DNA of 64,000 nucleotides, taken from assembly GCA_017503785.1 (NCBI GenBank), contig JAFVSK010000012.1, forward strand, positions 49,183 through 113,182, read 5' to 3'. The stretch is from Clostridia bacterium (GTDB lineage Bacteria; Bacillota; Clostridia; Oscillospirales; Acutalibacteraceae). The notes beneath the pieces were generated by a model. The model had not been told where the DNA came from and did no database searches. It saw only the letters and a program-made list of their open reading frames with translations. Each line of letters begins with the position of its first letter. The first letter of the stretch is position 1. Made by a program: the position numbers and the translations under genes. Shown here in pieces: positions 8,747 through 17,722 of the stretch.

Positions 8747-11361
8747 CGTACATCCTCCTTACCGTAATAGGCGTTCAGATACATTTGACGGATCTCGCTC
8801 ATCAGCGGATAGCGCGGATTGGCTCCCGTGCACTGATCGTCAAAGGCCTGCTCGGTCATTTCGTCGAGCTGCTCCAGGAAAAGCGCTTCGTCAACACCGT
8901 AATCACGAATGGTTTCGCGAATACCCACACGCTCCTTCAGAGCATTCACGGCATTGATCAGAGCCTCCAGCTTTTCCTCGTTGGAGGCACCGCCAAGGCC
9001 CAAAGAATCGGCAACCTCGGCATACCGTGCCAGCGTGTGCGGATGGTCGTACTGCGGGAACGTACCCATTTTGGTGGGAACCTCTGCCGCGTTGAAGCGA
9101 AGCACCTGCTCGATCATCAGTGCGTTGGCAACGCCGTGCGGCAAGTGATGGAACGCACCCAGCTTATGTGCCATGGAGTGGCACACACCCAAAAACGCAT
9201 TGGCGAATGCCATACCTGCCATTGTGGCGGCATTGGCCATTTTTTCACGTGCCAGCGGATCGTTGGGACCGTTATCATACGCACGCGGCAAATACTCAAA
9301 GATCATTTTCAACGAACGCAGTGCCATGGAATCGGTATAATCCGTTGCCATCATGGAAGCATACGCCTCCAAGGCGTGCGTTACGGCATCAATGCCCGAA
9401 GCGGCCGTCAAGCCCTTGGGGGCTGTCATGTGGAAATCGGTATCAATGATAGCCATGTTCGGCATCAACTCATAGTCGGCCAGCGGGTACTTCACGCCCG
9501 TCTGCTCATCGGTAATTACCGCAAACGGTGTCACCTCTGAACCTGTACCCGCCGAGGTGGGTACAGCAATAAAATACGCTTTTTCGCCCATTTTGGGGAA
9601 CGTATAGGTTCGTTTGCGAATGTCCACAAAGCGCATTGCCATATCTTGGAAATCGGCATCCGGATGCTCGTACATGACCCACATGATCTTGGCGGCATCC
9701 ATTGCACTGCCACCTCCCAAAGCAATAATGCAATCCGGTTGAAATGCGGTCATCTGCGCCGCACCTGCTTTGGCACAGGCTAAGGTCGGATCGGGAGCAA
9801 CGTCAAAGAACGTGGTATGCTGAATACCCATGGCATCCAGCTTATCCGTGATCGGTTTGGTATACCCGTTGGCATACAGGAAATTATCCGTTACAATAAA
9901 CGCTTTTTTCTTGCCCAGCACCGTGGCAAGCTCATCCAGGGCTACCGGCAGGCAGCCACGCTTGATATACACCTTCTCCGGTGTGCGGAACCACAACATA
10001 TTCTCTCTCCTCTCGGCAACCGTTTTAATGTTCAACAAATGCTTAACGCCCACGTTCTCCGAAACGGAATTACCGCCCCAAGAACCGCAGCCGAGAGTTA
10101 ACGACGGCGCTAATTTAAAGTTGTACAGATCACCGATACCGCCATGAGAAGAAGGCGTATTCACCAAAATACGGCACGTTTTCATGCGGGCAGAAAAGGC
10201 ATTTATCTTCTCCCGCTCCGTTACGGCATTCAAGTAGATCGACGCCGTATGTCCGTAACCGCCGTCGGCCACCAAGCGTTCCGCCTTAGCAAGCGCTTCG
10301 TCCATGTCGGCAGCACGATACATAGCCAGCACGGGCGACAGTTTTTCATGAGCGAACTCCTCGGTCAGCTCCACGCTTTCCACTTCGCCGATCAAAATCT
10401 TAGCCGTCTCCGGCACCTCGAACCCTGCCAACGCTGCAATCGTAACCGGCTTTTGGCCAACGATCTTGGCGTTTAACGCGCCGTTGATGAGCAAGGTGGA
10501 GCGCACTTTATCGGTTTCTTCAGCGTTTAAGAAATAGCAGCCGCGAGCAGCAAATTCCGCTTTAACCGCCTCGTACACGGCATCCAGCACGATCACCGAC
10601 TGCTCGGAGGCGCAGATCATGCCGTTATCGAATGTTTTAGAATGAATGATAGAGTTAACGGCCAACAGAATATCCGCCGTATCATCAATGATCGCAGGCG
10701 TATTACCGGCACCGACACCAATAGCAGGCTTACCGCTGGAATAGGCAGCCTTTACCATACCGGGGCCACCGGTAGCTAAAATAATGTCTGCTTCCTTCAT
10801 TAGCGTGTTCGTCATTTCCAAGCTGGGAACGTCGATCCACGCAATAATATCCTCCGGTGCGCCGGCGGCTACCGCCGCCTCCAGCACCACCTTAGCAGCG
10901 GCAATGGTGGCACCTTTTGCGCGGGGATGCGGGCTGATGAGAATACCGTTGCGCGTTTTCAGTGCCAGCAGCGCTTTAAAAATGGCCGTTGACGTGGGAT
11001 TGGTTGTGGGGATTACCGCGGCAACCACGCCGATCGGCTCGGCAATGCGGGTAATACCATAGGTGGCATCCTGTTCGATTACACCGCAGGTAGGTGTGTC
11101 CTTATAGGCATTATAAATATACTCCGAGGCAAAATGATTTTTAATCACCTTATCCTCCACGATGCCCATGCCGGTTTCGGCCACCGCCAGCTTCGCCAAG
11201 GCGATGCGCTGCCGATTGGCTGCCATGGCCGCCGCTTTAAAAATGCGATCGACCTGTTCCTGGGTGTAGGTGGCAAACCGCGCCTGTGCGGCACGAACAC
11301 GCGCCAGCGCAGCTTCCAGCTGCTCTACACCATCCACTGTGGGGTATTGCTTGTTTTCCAT
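8743..11361 (-). CDS. adhE: Bifunctional acetaldehyde-CoA/alcohol dehydrogenase
   Basis: Converts acetyl-CoA to ethanol through acetaldehyde with two NADH, the main NADH-disposal reaction of many fermenters. The 872 residues comprise an N-terminal CoA-acylating aldehyde dehydrogenase with catalytic cysteine in GMICASEQS and cofactor region GGPGMV, and a C-terminal iron alcohol dehydrogenase with GGGSAMDAAK, TSAGTGSE and the iron ligands in HSMAHKLGAFHHLPHG. The ATG at 11361 is six bases after AGGAGG; an upstream in-frame start lacks this. It shares an ATGA overlap with the downstream kinase gene. A Rex-type operator overlaps its promoter, so repression at low NADH/NAD+ is predicted. Confidence 0.97.
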   Translation of the reverse strand: MENKQYPTVDGVEQLEAALARVRAAQARFATYTQEQVDRIFKAAAMAANRQRIALAKLAVAETGMGIVEDKVIKNHFASEYIYNAYKDTPTCGVIEQDATYGITRIAEPIGVVAAVIPTTNPTSTAIFKALLALKTRNGILISPHPRAKGATIAAAKVVLEAAVAAGAPEDIIAWIDVPSLEMTNTLMKEADIILATGGPGMVKAAYSSGKPAIGVGAGNTPAIIDDTADILLAVNSIIHSKTFDNGMICASEQSVIVLDAVYEAVKAEFAARGCYFLNAEETDKVRSTLLINGALNAKIVGQKPVTIAALAGFEVPETAKILIGEVESVELTEEFAHEKLSPVLAMYRAADMDEALAKAERLVADGGYGHTASIYLNAVTEREKINAFSARMKTCRILVNTPSSHGGIGDLYNFKLAPSLTLGCGSWGGNSVSENVGVKHLLNIKTVAERRENMLWFRTPEKVYIKRGCLPVALDELATVLGKKKAFIVTDNFLYANGYTKPITDKLDAMGIQHTTFFDVAPDPTLACAKAGAAQMTAFQPDCIIALGGGSAMDAAKIMWVMYEHPDADFQDMAMRFVDIRKRTYTFPKMGEKAYFIAVPTSAGTGSEVTPFAVITDEQTGVKYPLADYELMPNMAIIDTDFHMTAPKGLTAASGIDAVTHALEAYASMMATDYTDSMALRSLKMIFEYLPRAYDNGPNDPLAREKMANAATMAGMAFANAFLGVCHSMAHKLGAFHHLPHGVANALMIEQVLRFNAAEVPTKMGTFPQYDHPHTLARYAEVADSLGLGGASNEEKLEALINAVNALKERVGIRETIRDYGVDEALFLEQLDEMTEQAFDDQCTGANPRYPLMSEIRQMYLNAYYGKEDVR

Positions 11362-11427
11362 GTTGCTCCTCCTTATTTTTCCGTCTTTGCGGTTAATAAG
11401 CGGCAACTCCAAACCTCCGCCACTTGA

Positions 11428-11445
11428 TTGTTAAAAGTTTAACAC
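11428..11445. promoter_or_regulatory. Rex (redox-sensing repressor) operator
   Basis: The sequence TTGTTAAAAGTTTAACAC matches the clostridial Rex consensus TTGTTAA-N4-TTAACAA at all consensus positions but the last. It overlaps the adhE -10 element. Rex control of adhE by NADH/NAD+ is established in Clostridium; its action here is inferred from this match. The rex gene is not in this window. Confidence 0.8.
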
Positions 11446-11464
11446 ACTTCTTTCGCTTTGTGAA
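11436..11464 (-). promoter_or_regulatory. adhE promoter
   Basis: -35 TTCACA (11459-11464), 17-base spacer, -10 TAAACT (11436-11441). The -10 is inside the Rex operator, so repressor and polymerase binding would be exclusive. Confidence 0.65.
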
Positions 11465-11500
11465 TGATAAAAAAAGCATATTGATATATCAAAAAAAATA

Positions 11501-11529
11501 TACCTCCGTCTGCCATTCAGACGGAGGTA
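11501..11529 (-). terminator. Rho-independent terminator of the lysR gene
   Basis: 12-bp perfect stem TACCTCCGTCTG with loop, followed leftward by TATTTTTTTT. The stem overlaps the last codons and the stop of the lysR gene. Confidence 0.8.
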
Positions 11530-12449
11530 ATATGACAAGTATTCTTAGCAGCTTCCAATTCTGCAATAAACTGTCGGTCCAGCGCCGACAAACGATAGTT
11601 TTGTTTTCGGATCAGCACATCTCTGTACACGCGGCGGTTATCAACACATACCCGCTGTACCAATCCGTAGCGATCCAGCAATGTCTGCGGTACGGGAGAA
11701 ACCCACATAAAGGTTTTGTTGTTTTCGGCGAGCAATTCTAACTGGCTGGCTCGTTCAAACACAAAAATACGCCGCTCAATATCGTCGGGCAATTCCGCTT
11801 TTTTCACTTCCGCCATAGACAGCGACGGAACAAACGGATCGGCATGAGCGATCTCAATATATGGGCGCAAATCCGAAAAATGAATCTCCTTCTTTTGCGC
11901 CAGCGGATTTTCACGCCCCAAAAGAAGCACGTAATGAAACTCCGTGATCTGCTCACCCACCAAGCCTTTTTCCTCCAGCAGCGCTTGGTAATACGTGTCG
12001 TAATCCCGCGCATACCGCACGATGCCCAGCTTATAATCGGCATACAGCAGATTGTTCAGCGTGCGCTGTGAATTGGTTTCCTTGTAGAAAATCTCGGCGG
12101 GGTCGTCCGACAAGCCCAAGGAAAAGCGCGTAAACGCCTCGGAAATATAGCATGCGCGCGGCACACAAATGGAAAAGCGCTGCTTAAAGGCAGCCCCCTC
12201 CTTGTAGCGCCGATCGACCTCGTCGATCTGGCTGAGTATCTTACGCGCATAGCCCAAAAACTCCTCGCCCTCGGGGGTTAAGGTCATGCCGGTGGAGGAA
12301 CGTTCAAAAATTGCGATACCCAATTCTTCTTCCAGTTCTTTAATGGCACGGCTGAGATTTGGTTGAGCAATGAGCAGCTTTTCGGCAGCCTTGCTGATGG
12401 AACCGGCTTTGGCCACTTCCACCGCATAGCGCATGTGTAATACGTTCAC
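11517..12449 (-). CDS. LysR-family transcriptional regulator
   Basis: 310 residues with the LysR winged helix at the N terminus (MRYAVEVAKAGSISKAAEKL ... LSRAIKELEEELGIAIFERS) and a periplasmic-binding-like effector domain from about residue 90. It starts seven bases after the PurF-like gene and ends in its own terminator, so the two are cotranscribed; co-regulation with the PurF-like protein is more likely than control of adhE, which has a separate promoter and Rex site. The effector is unknown. Linker YARKILSQIDEVD is typical. Confidence 0.9.
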   Translation of the reverse strand: MNVLHMRYAVEVAKAGSISKAAEKLLIAQPNLSRAIKELEEELGIAIFERSSTGMTLTPEGEEFLGYARKILSQIDEVDRRYKEGAAFKQRFSICVPRACYISEAFTRFSLGLSDDPAEIFYKETNSQRTLNNLLYADYKLGIVRYARDYDTYYQALLEEKGLVGEQITEFHYVLLLGRENPLAQKKEIHFSDLRPYIEIAHADPFVPSLSMAEVKKAELPDDIERRIFVFERASQLELLAENNKTFMWVSPVPQTLLDRYGLVQRVCVDNRRVYRDVLIRKQNYRLSALDRQFIAELEAAKNTCHITSV

Positions 12450-12456
12450 TGCCCAA

Positions 12457-13863
12457 TCACTCCTTACCGGTCCAGCAATAGGTACAGAATTTACAGGACG
12501 GCAGGCCGGTAGCCTCGATCATATCGTCTAAGCGCTGGTATTTAAGCGAGGTAAAGTGCAGCTCTTTGCGGATCTCCTCCACCATATTGGCGTACTCCGG
12601 CGTGTCGGGATCGGTGTACAACGGCAGCTTTTCCTCGGCCTTATCCCCTTCTAAACGAGCGATCACACGGCGAGCGATCAGATCCATCTCCGATGTAGAA
12701 CGCGAGAAATTAAGGTACTTACAACCATACATGATCGGTGGACAGGCTGCGCGGATATGCACCTCTTTAGCACCGCTGCGATACAAAAACTCCGTGGTTT
12801 CACGCATTTGAGTACCGCGCACCAAGGAATCGTCGATGAGCACCAGCCGCTTATCGTGAATGAGCTCACCCACGGGAATGAGCTTCATGTGGGCAATCAA
12901 ATTACGTTGACTTTGCTTTTGTGGCATAAAGGAGCGCGGCCACGTGGGTGTGTATTTAATGAACGGCCGTGAGAACGGAACACCGGTGCTGTTGGCGTAT
13001 CCAATGGCATGGGCAATGCCCGAATCGGGGATACCTGCCACGCTGTCGGCTTCAACAGGGTCGCGCTGTGCCAGCTTTTCACCGCAGCGGCAGCGCATGG
13101 TTTCCACGTTGACCCCCTCATACGACGAAGTAGGATAACCATAGTACACCCACAAAAAGGTGCAGATCTTCATTTCATCGCGAGCAGGAAGTAACGTTTT
13201 CACTTCATCGGCAGTAACAAAAACGATCTCGCCCGGGCCAAGCTCGCGCTCTTTATCGTATCCCAAATTTAAAAACGAAGACGACTCAAAGCTCGCGCAA
13301 TGGGCACCCTCTTTTTTGCCGATAACCACCGGAGTGCGCCCCATGTAATCCCGAGCCGCATACAAGCCATCCGGCGTGAGCAGCAGCATTGACATGGAGC
13401 CTTCGATCATGGTCTGTGCATGGCGGATGCCTTCTTCAATGGTATCCTTTTGATTGATGAGCGCCGCCGTAAGCTCAGTGGGATTGATGTTACCCCCGCT
13501 CATTTCCTGAAAATGCGGAATCCCCGTTTCAAACGCTTGCTTGACCAGCGCATCAATGTTGTTGATACGACCTACCGTGGTGATTGCATAATTTCCCAAG
13601 TGAGAACGCACAATAAGCGGCTGCGGCTCGGTATCGGAAATGCAACCAATGCCCGCGGTGCCACGCATATCGTCGACGTCTCGCTCAAATTTGGTGCGGA
13701 AAGGCGAGTTTTCGATGTTGTGAATAGCACGATCAAACCCATTTTCGCGGTCATATACCGCCATACCACCGCGCTTGGTGCCCAGATGAGAATGATAGTC
13801 AGTGCCGAAGAACAGATCGAACACGCAATCCTTGTGTGATACAACGCCGAAAAAGCCGCCCAT
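12457..13863 (-). CDS. Amidophosphoribosyltransferase-like protein lacking the Ntn cysteine
   Basis: 468 residues align by motif to PurF: a class II glutamine amidotransferase fold (YHSHLGTKRGG, SHLGNYAITTVGRINN), the PRPP loop LVLIDDSLVRGT (about 340-351) and cysteines at 234, 381, 460 and 463 placed like the 4Fe-4S ligands of Bacillus PurF. The mature N terminus should read CGVFG, but here it is MGGFFGVV: the nucleophilic cysteine is glycine, so glutamine hydrolysis cannot occur by the known mechanism. It may use free ammonia, or act in another pathway. No purine genes are adjacent; the only partner is the downstream lysR. AGGAG precedes the ATG. Confidence 0.85.
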   Translation of the reverse strand: MGGFFGVVSHKDCVFDLFFGTDYHSHLGTKRGGMAVYDRENGFDRAIHNIENSPFRTKFERDVDDMRGTAGIGCISDTEPQPLIVRSHLGNYAITTVGRINNIDALVKQAFETGIPHFQEMSGGNINPTELTAALINQKDTIEEGIRHAQTMIEGSMSMLLLTPDGLYAARDYMGRTPVVIGKKEGAHCASFESSSFLNLGYDKERELGPGEIVFVTADEVKTLLPARDEMKICTFLWVYYGYPTSSYEGVNVETMRCRCGEKLAQRDPVEADSVAGIPDSGIAHAIGYANSTGVPFSRPFIKYTPTWPRSFMPQKQSQRNLIAHMKLIPVGELIHDKRLVLIDDSLVRGTQMRETTEFLYRSGAKEVHIRAACPPIMYGCKYLNFSRSTSEMDLIARRVIARLEGDKAEEKLPLYTDPDTPEYANMVEEIRKELHFTSLKYQRLDDMIEATGLPSCKFCTYCWTGKE

Positions 13864-13955
13864 AATGCACTCTCCTTGAAAAATAAAAAATACTTTCCTA
13901 TAGTATCATAGTTTCTTGAAAATTTCTACATAAAAAAATAAATTTTTTAAAAAAA

Positions 13956-13986
13956 TAACGCGCAAAAGTGAGCCTTTTGCGCGTTA
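13956..13986 (-). terminator. Rho-independent terminator after the lipoprotein gene
   Basis: 13-bp stem TAACGCGCAAAAG with a 5-base loop, followed leftward by TTATTTTTTT. It separates the lipoprotein gene from the PurF-like gene. Confidence 0.85.
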
Positions 13987-13989
13987 TCC

Positions 13990-15717
13990 TTATTCACTCA
14001 TGGCCATTGATGGGCGCAGCACCGCAAAGCGATTGCAGCCCAGCACCTTTTCCAAGCAGGCATTACAGTCCTCTGCCGCCATACCATTTAGCAAATCATA
14101 GGCCGTATCGCCCATCAGCAAGAACAGACGGAGCATCGTACCGTCGGCATTTTCCGAGGCAACCAAAATATCACCCACCATCAGCTGGTGTTTATACGGC
14201 AAGCGAGTGCGAACAACCGCTTCTTCAACGCCGAAGTCCGGAATCGTGTAGCGACCGCCGTACATGGTGGGCACCAACATGGCCGCACAGGCGCCATCCG
14301 CTGCAGGCGTGAAATAATCAAGCGTACCCAAATAGGCATCAAATACCGACTCCAGCAGCGCTTCGCACGTGCTCGGCAACACGTCCTTTGTGCCAAAAGC
14401 TTCGGTATAGATGGCATTTGCCAGAGCGGTGCCGTTCAATTCCGAAGCCGTATACGTTTGTACGGCAGCAAGTAAGGAATTTTGCTGATCGGCCGTGAGG
14501 CTCTTGGCCACCACAACCTGCGGGCAGGACACGGAAACGCCGCCGACACTGCCGGAAGCGCCGCTTATTACATCCCCATACGCCGCATCGTCGTTCACCT
14601 TTACCGTATACGATACGGTTTTGGTTTCCCCGCCGGGCACGGTAAGCTTCCAAGACAGCTCGTTCCCCGTAACCGTTTCGGCGCCGGACACGTAAGCGGT
14701 TCCGCTCGGTACCGTGTCCTTGACCTCCAGGGTGACTGCGTTGGCGTTGGTGTTTTCCACAGAAAACGTGAAGGTGATCTCCTCACCCGGGTTCACGGTC
14801 ATGCCGACCGTGTGGCTGGACAGCTTTTCTGCCACAATGCCGTACAAATTGTTAATGCGGTTCACGCTTTCTTCGGGCACCTCACCGTCAAATACGTTGA
14901 GGGGGCGCACGATACCGATACTGAGCAGTTTAGAAAACACATATCGGCTGCTGATCGGGTCGAACAGCATGTCCACAGATGTCATGGAAATGCTGCCCTT
15001 TTGTTCAAATTTTTCCGTAAAGGTACTGTAATTGTAATTACCGCCACCGCTGTGGATAATATCGTACACATATTCCTTCTCAGTAACCGACGAGGTGGGG
15101 GCCGTGGTTTGCACGGTGTTCCCTTCCGCTTGATTGTTTTTATCGGCAATCACATTTTCCAGCACCTCGGCACCCACGTACAGCATCGCGTGGCCGTTGC
15201 CCTTTCTGCTGCCGTTATAGCGCACAACGATGATATCGCCAACCTTCAGCGTGTCGCGGAACTTTTGCTCTAATTCGGCCATTTCCTCCTCGGTTTCCTT
15301 GCCGGTGGGGAAATATTTGAACATCATCTGATCGGCACCCGTTTGAATCAATGAGGCCGTGGTATAACTCAAAATATCCTGATTCAGCGCATGATAATAC
15401 ACATCGTAAGTAAACGCCGCGCAGTTGGTGTAGGCGTAATACTGCGAGGTGGCATCCTCGGGTGATTTTTGGCCGCGCTCCCAACGGTAGCGAACCTGGC
15501 TCGGCACTAGGTCACCGGTAGCCAAGCGCGTATCGGCATATTGAATGCGGGAACCGCGTGCCAAATACGCCAGTGCCGTTTCCACCACGGCCTGCTGCGC
15601 CAACGACTCATACTCGATCTTCTTTTTTCCGTTCCCTGCGCAACCGCTAAATGCACACAATATTACTGCCGTTGCTGCAGGCAAGCACAATACACGCCGC
15701 CAAATCGTCTTTTTCAC
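13990..15717 (-). CDS. Lipoprotein with NlpC/P60-like and DUF11-like domains
   Basis: Predicted surface lipoprotein of 575 residues from a GTG at 15717 (GGGAGG seven bases upstream). The signal peptide ends in the lipobox FSGCAGN. The N-terminal domain resembles NlpC/P60 hydrolases: candidate cysteine in YTNCAAFTYDVYY and histidine in GNGHAMLYVG, with KVGDIIVVRYN between them. A central DUF11-like beta domain (NPGEEITFTFSVENTNANA to VKVNDDAAYGDVI) follows. The C-terminal region again has a MVGDILVAS segment and a strand pair, like a second degenerate copy without obvious catalytic residues. It probably acts on peptidoglycan or is a scaffold; that is inference. Confidence 0.75.
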   Translation of the reverse strand: MKKTIWRRVLCLPAATAVILCAFSGCAGNGKKKIEYESLAQQAVVETALAYLARGSRIQYADTRLATGDLVPSQVRYRWERGQKSPEDATSQYYAYTNCAAFTYDVYYHALNQDILSYTTASLIQTGADQMMFKYFPTGKETEEEMAELEQKFRDTLKVGDIIVVRYNGSRKGNGHAMLYVGAEVLENVIADKNNQAEGNTVQTTAPTSSVTEKEYVYDIIHSGGGNYNYSTFTEKFEQKGSISMTSVDMLFDPISSRYVFSKLLSIGIVRPLNVFDGEVPEESVNRINNLYGIVAEKLSSHTVGMTVNPGEEITFTFSVENTNANAVTLEVKDTVPSGTAYVSGAETVTGNELSWKLTVPGGETKTVSYTVKVNDDAAYGDVISGASGSVGGVSVSCPQVVVAKSLTADQQNSLLAAVQTYTASELNGTALANAIYTEAFGTKDVLPSTCEALLESVFDAYLGTLDYFTPAADGACAAMLVPTMYGGRYTIPDFGVEEAVVRTRLPYKHQLMVGDILVASENADGTMLRLFLLMGDTAYDLLNGMAAEDCNACLEKVLGCNRFAVLRPSMAMSE

Positions 15718-15745
15718 GAAACCGCCTCCCATCACTGTTGAGTCA

Positions 15746-15751
15746 ATTATA
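15746..15751 (-). promoter_or_regulatory. Extended -10 promoter of the lipoprotein gene
   Basis: TGGTATAAT on the leftward strand gives a consensus -10 with an upstream TGn and no good -35. Transcription would start about 22 bases before the GTG. Confidence 0.6.
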
Positions 15752-15810
15752 CCACGGCTTTGCGGCATTTTCTTGCCATGTGCCATAAATTTTATGCCAT
15801 TTTTTGACAT

Positions 15811-16578
15811 TTACAACGCTTCCAAGGCCGACCGTACCGCGGTATCCCAGTCCGGCTTTTCGGTAAACACCTTGGTTTTATCCTCCAGCTTGGAAAACTC
15901 TTCGTAATACCGCAAGCCGAACTCGCGCAGTGCGGCAGCCGAAAAATGCATATTATCGGGATTTCCTTTCAAGCCTTCTGAGGAAACATAGCCGGTCATC
16001 GGTGTTGTGGCAGCAATGTTACGCAACGTTGCATTTATGTGAACGTAATTGGTGAACACCGGCTCGCCCGCTTCCGTGCGCCACGTATGGTCGGCCAAAT
16101 ATTCGCCCAATCCACCCAGCAAGAACGGAACGTCGTACAGTTCCAAGTCGCGGCGGAACGCCTCCATAATGGGAACAAACTTTTCGGCGTACACCTGATA
16201 GCGGCCATCATAGCAATCCGACTCACCTTGATGCCACAGTACACCCGCAATGGTTGAGGTGCGTTGTGCCAGCTTTGCACAGTTCACAGCGTTATCGTAC
16301 AATACACCGCCCACCTGCCATTGATCTAAACACGTACCGCCGTCGGCACAAGGAATGAGACCGACTTCGACCCCATGCTCTTTGGCATACGCATCGGCAA
16401 AGCTTTCTGCCAGCGAGATGCCCGCCGTTACACGGTCGGGATTTACGGGCACGTACATTGGCCACCAGCGGCCGTTGCGTTGCACCTTAATGGCGGCATT
16501 TTCAATGGGTTCAACTTCTTCTTTAAAGCCACGTCCGGCCATATTTGACTGGCCGATCAACAAAAACGAATGGATCAC
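15811..16578 (-). CDS. Sialate O-acetylesterase-like (SASA/CE6) carbohydrate esterase
   Basis: 255-residue SGNH-type hydrolase. Catalytic serine block LLIGQSNMAGRG (Ser11), glycine/asparagine regions, WHQGESD near 114-120, and the C-terminal Asp-His pair in NPDNMHFS (about 220). Such enzymes remove O-acetyl groups from sialic acids, xylan or other glycans. No signal peptide is visible, so a cytoplasmic substrate taken up by a transporter is likely. It lies 45 bases downstream of the eutH-like gene and may be in one transcript with it. Confidence 0.85.
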   Translation of the reverse strand: MIHSFLLIGQSNMAGRGFKEEVEPIENAAIKVQRNGRWWPMYVPVNPDRVTAGISLAESFADAYAKEHGVEVGLIPCADGGTCLDQWQVGGVLYDNAVNCAKLAQRTSTIAGVLWHQGESDCYDGRYQVYAEKFVPIMEAFRRDLELYDVPFLLGGLGEYLADHTWRTEAGEPVFTNYVHINATLRNIAATTPMTGYVSSEGLKGNPDNMHFSAAALREFGLRYYEEFSKLEDKTKVFTEKPDWDTAVRSALEAL

Positions 16579-16623
16579 GGTGTTTCCCCCTCTTACAGCG
16601 GTTTGTTGGTTTTTAATATAAGG

Positions 16624-17709
16624 TCACTCCGGTTCAGCAGTTACGGCAACTCGTTTATACAAGACCGTCGCCAGCACGATCGCCAGCAAGCCGGATACCA
16701 GTTTTGCTATAATGACCGGTGTGATATACGCCGTGTCAAATGCCATGGTAAAGGCCAAATGACTGCCAAACACAAACGCCGCCGATACCACAAACGAGGC
16801 ATTGAGCATCACGCCCTTTTTGTCCATACGGTTCATCATTTCAAAGGTGGTGGCATTGGTCACCAGTGTGGACACAAAGCCCATTGCTGCGGTTTCGTTG
16901 ATCTTCAACGCCTTGCCAAGTGCCGCAAGCGGCTTTTGCAGCAGCTTGGATACAACGTGCATGAGCGGAAACGCGCCCGACAGCACAACAGCAGCGTTAA
17001 GACAAATATCGCCGCCAACCTTAATATCATCTAAAGCAGGAAGGATCTCCCAACCGGTGAGCGCCTTCACGATTCCCAGTGCCAAGCCGATGGTGATGAT
17101 GATCTTTATACCAATGCCGACGATGGAAAACACCTTAACGGTAGCCTCGGGAAACACGAGCAAACCGGCTGCGATCACGGCGGCGAAAATCAGAAGCGGC
17201 AACAGATTGACGAGAAGCGCCAAAAACGGCAGCCTCATCAACAAACCAACACAGAAGCAGCCTACGGGAATGGTCACAATGCCGCACAACAGTCCTAAAA
17301 ACAGCTCACGGTGACGCTCTTTTTCCACAACACCCAGCGCATACGGGATGGTGAACGAGATGGTACAGCCCATCATGGAGGACACCACCAACGCATTGTA
17401 CATTCCGATCGCTTCGTTTTGCGCAAGCTCCGTGGCCAAAGCGGTGCCGCCCATATCGTTGGCAAATAACGATGCAGGAATGAGCGACGGATCCAGATGC
17501 AGTGTTTCGTACACCCACGCGCAGAACGGTTGCATCCATTCTGCCAGCAACGGCGAGATCACCAGCATACCGATCATCGACAGTGCCATATTTCCCAGCA
17601 GCATAAAGCCGCGTTCAAACTCGCGCCCCAAGCCAAAGCGATTACCTAAAATGCGGTCGAGTGCACCCAACAGGGCAAACACCAGCATGATCATTGAAAC
17701 GAAGCTCAT
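16624..17709 (-). CDS. eutH: EutH-like ethanolamine transporter family protein
   Basis: 361 residues, about ten transmembrane helices. Family features are ALDRILGNRFGLGREFERGF at the N terminus, GNMALSMIGM, the FANDMGGTALA block near 83 and an NATTFEMMNRMDKKG segment near 295. EutH facilitates ethanolamine entry in organisms with eut microcompartments. No other eut gene, lyase or shell protein is in the window, so this is an orphan copy; the actual substrate is uncertain. It follows the PHP phosphatase gene by 13 bases, with AGGAG upstream of its ATG. Confidence 0.88.
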   Translation of the reverse strand: MSFVSMIMLVFALLGALDRILGNRFGLGREFERGFMLLGNMALSMIGMLVISPLLAEWMQPFCAWVYETLHLDPSLIPASLFANDMGGTALATELAQNEAIGMYNALVVSSMMGCTISFTIPYALGVVEKERHRELFLGLLCGIVTIPVGCFCVGLLMRLPFLALLVNLLPLLIFAAVIAAGLLVFPEATVKVFSIVGIGIKIIITIGLALGIVKALTGWEILPALDDIKVGGDICLNAAVVLSGAFPLMHVVSKLLQKPLAALGKALKINETAAMGFVSTLVTNATTFEMMNRMDKKGVMLNASFVVSAAFVFGSHLAFTMAFDTAYITPVIIAKLVSGLLAIVLATVLYKRVAVTAEPE

Positions 17710-17722
17710 ACGCCCTCTCCTT

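Noticed and set aside
16624-17709. Ethanolamine microcompartment operon
   Set aside because: No eutBC, shell proteins or eut regulators near the EutH-like gene.
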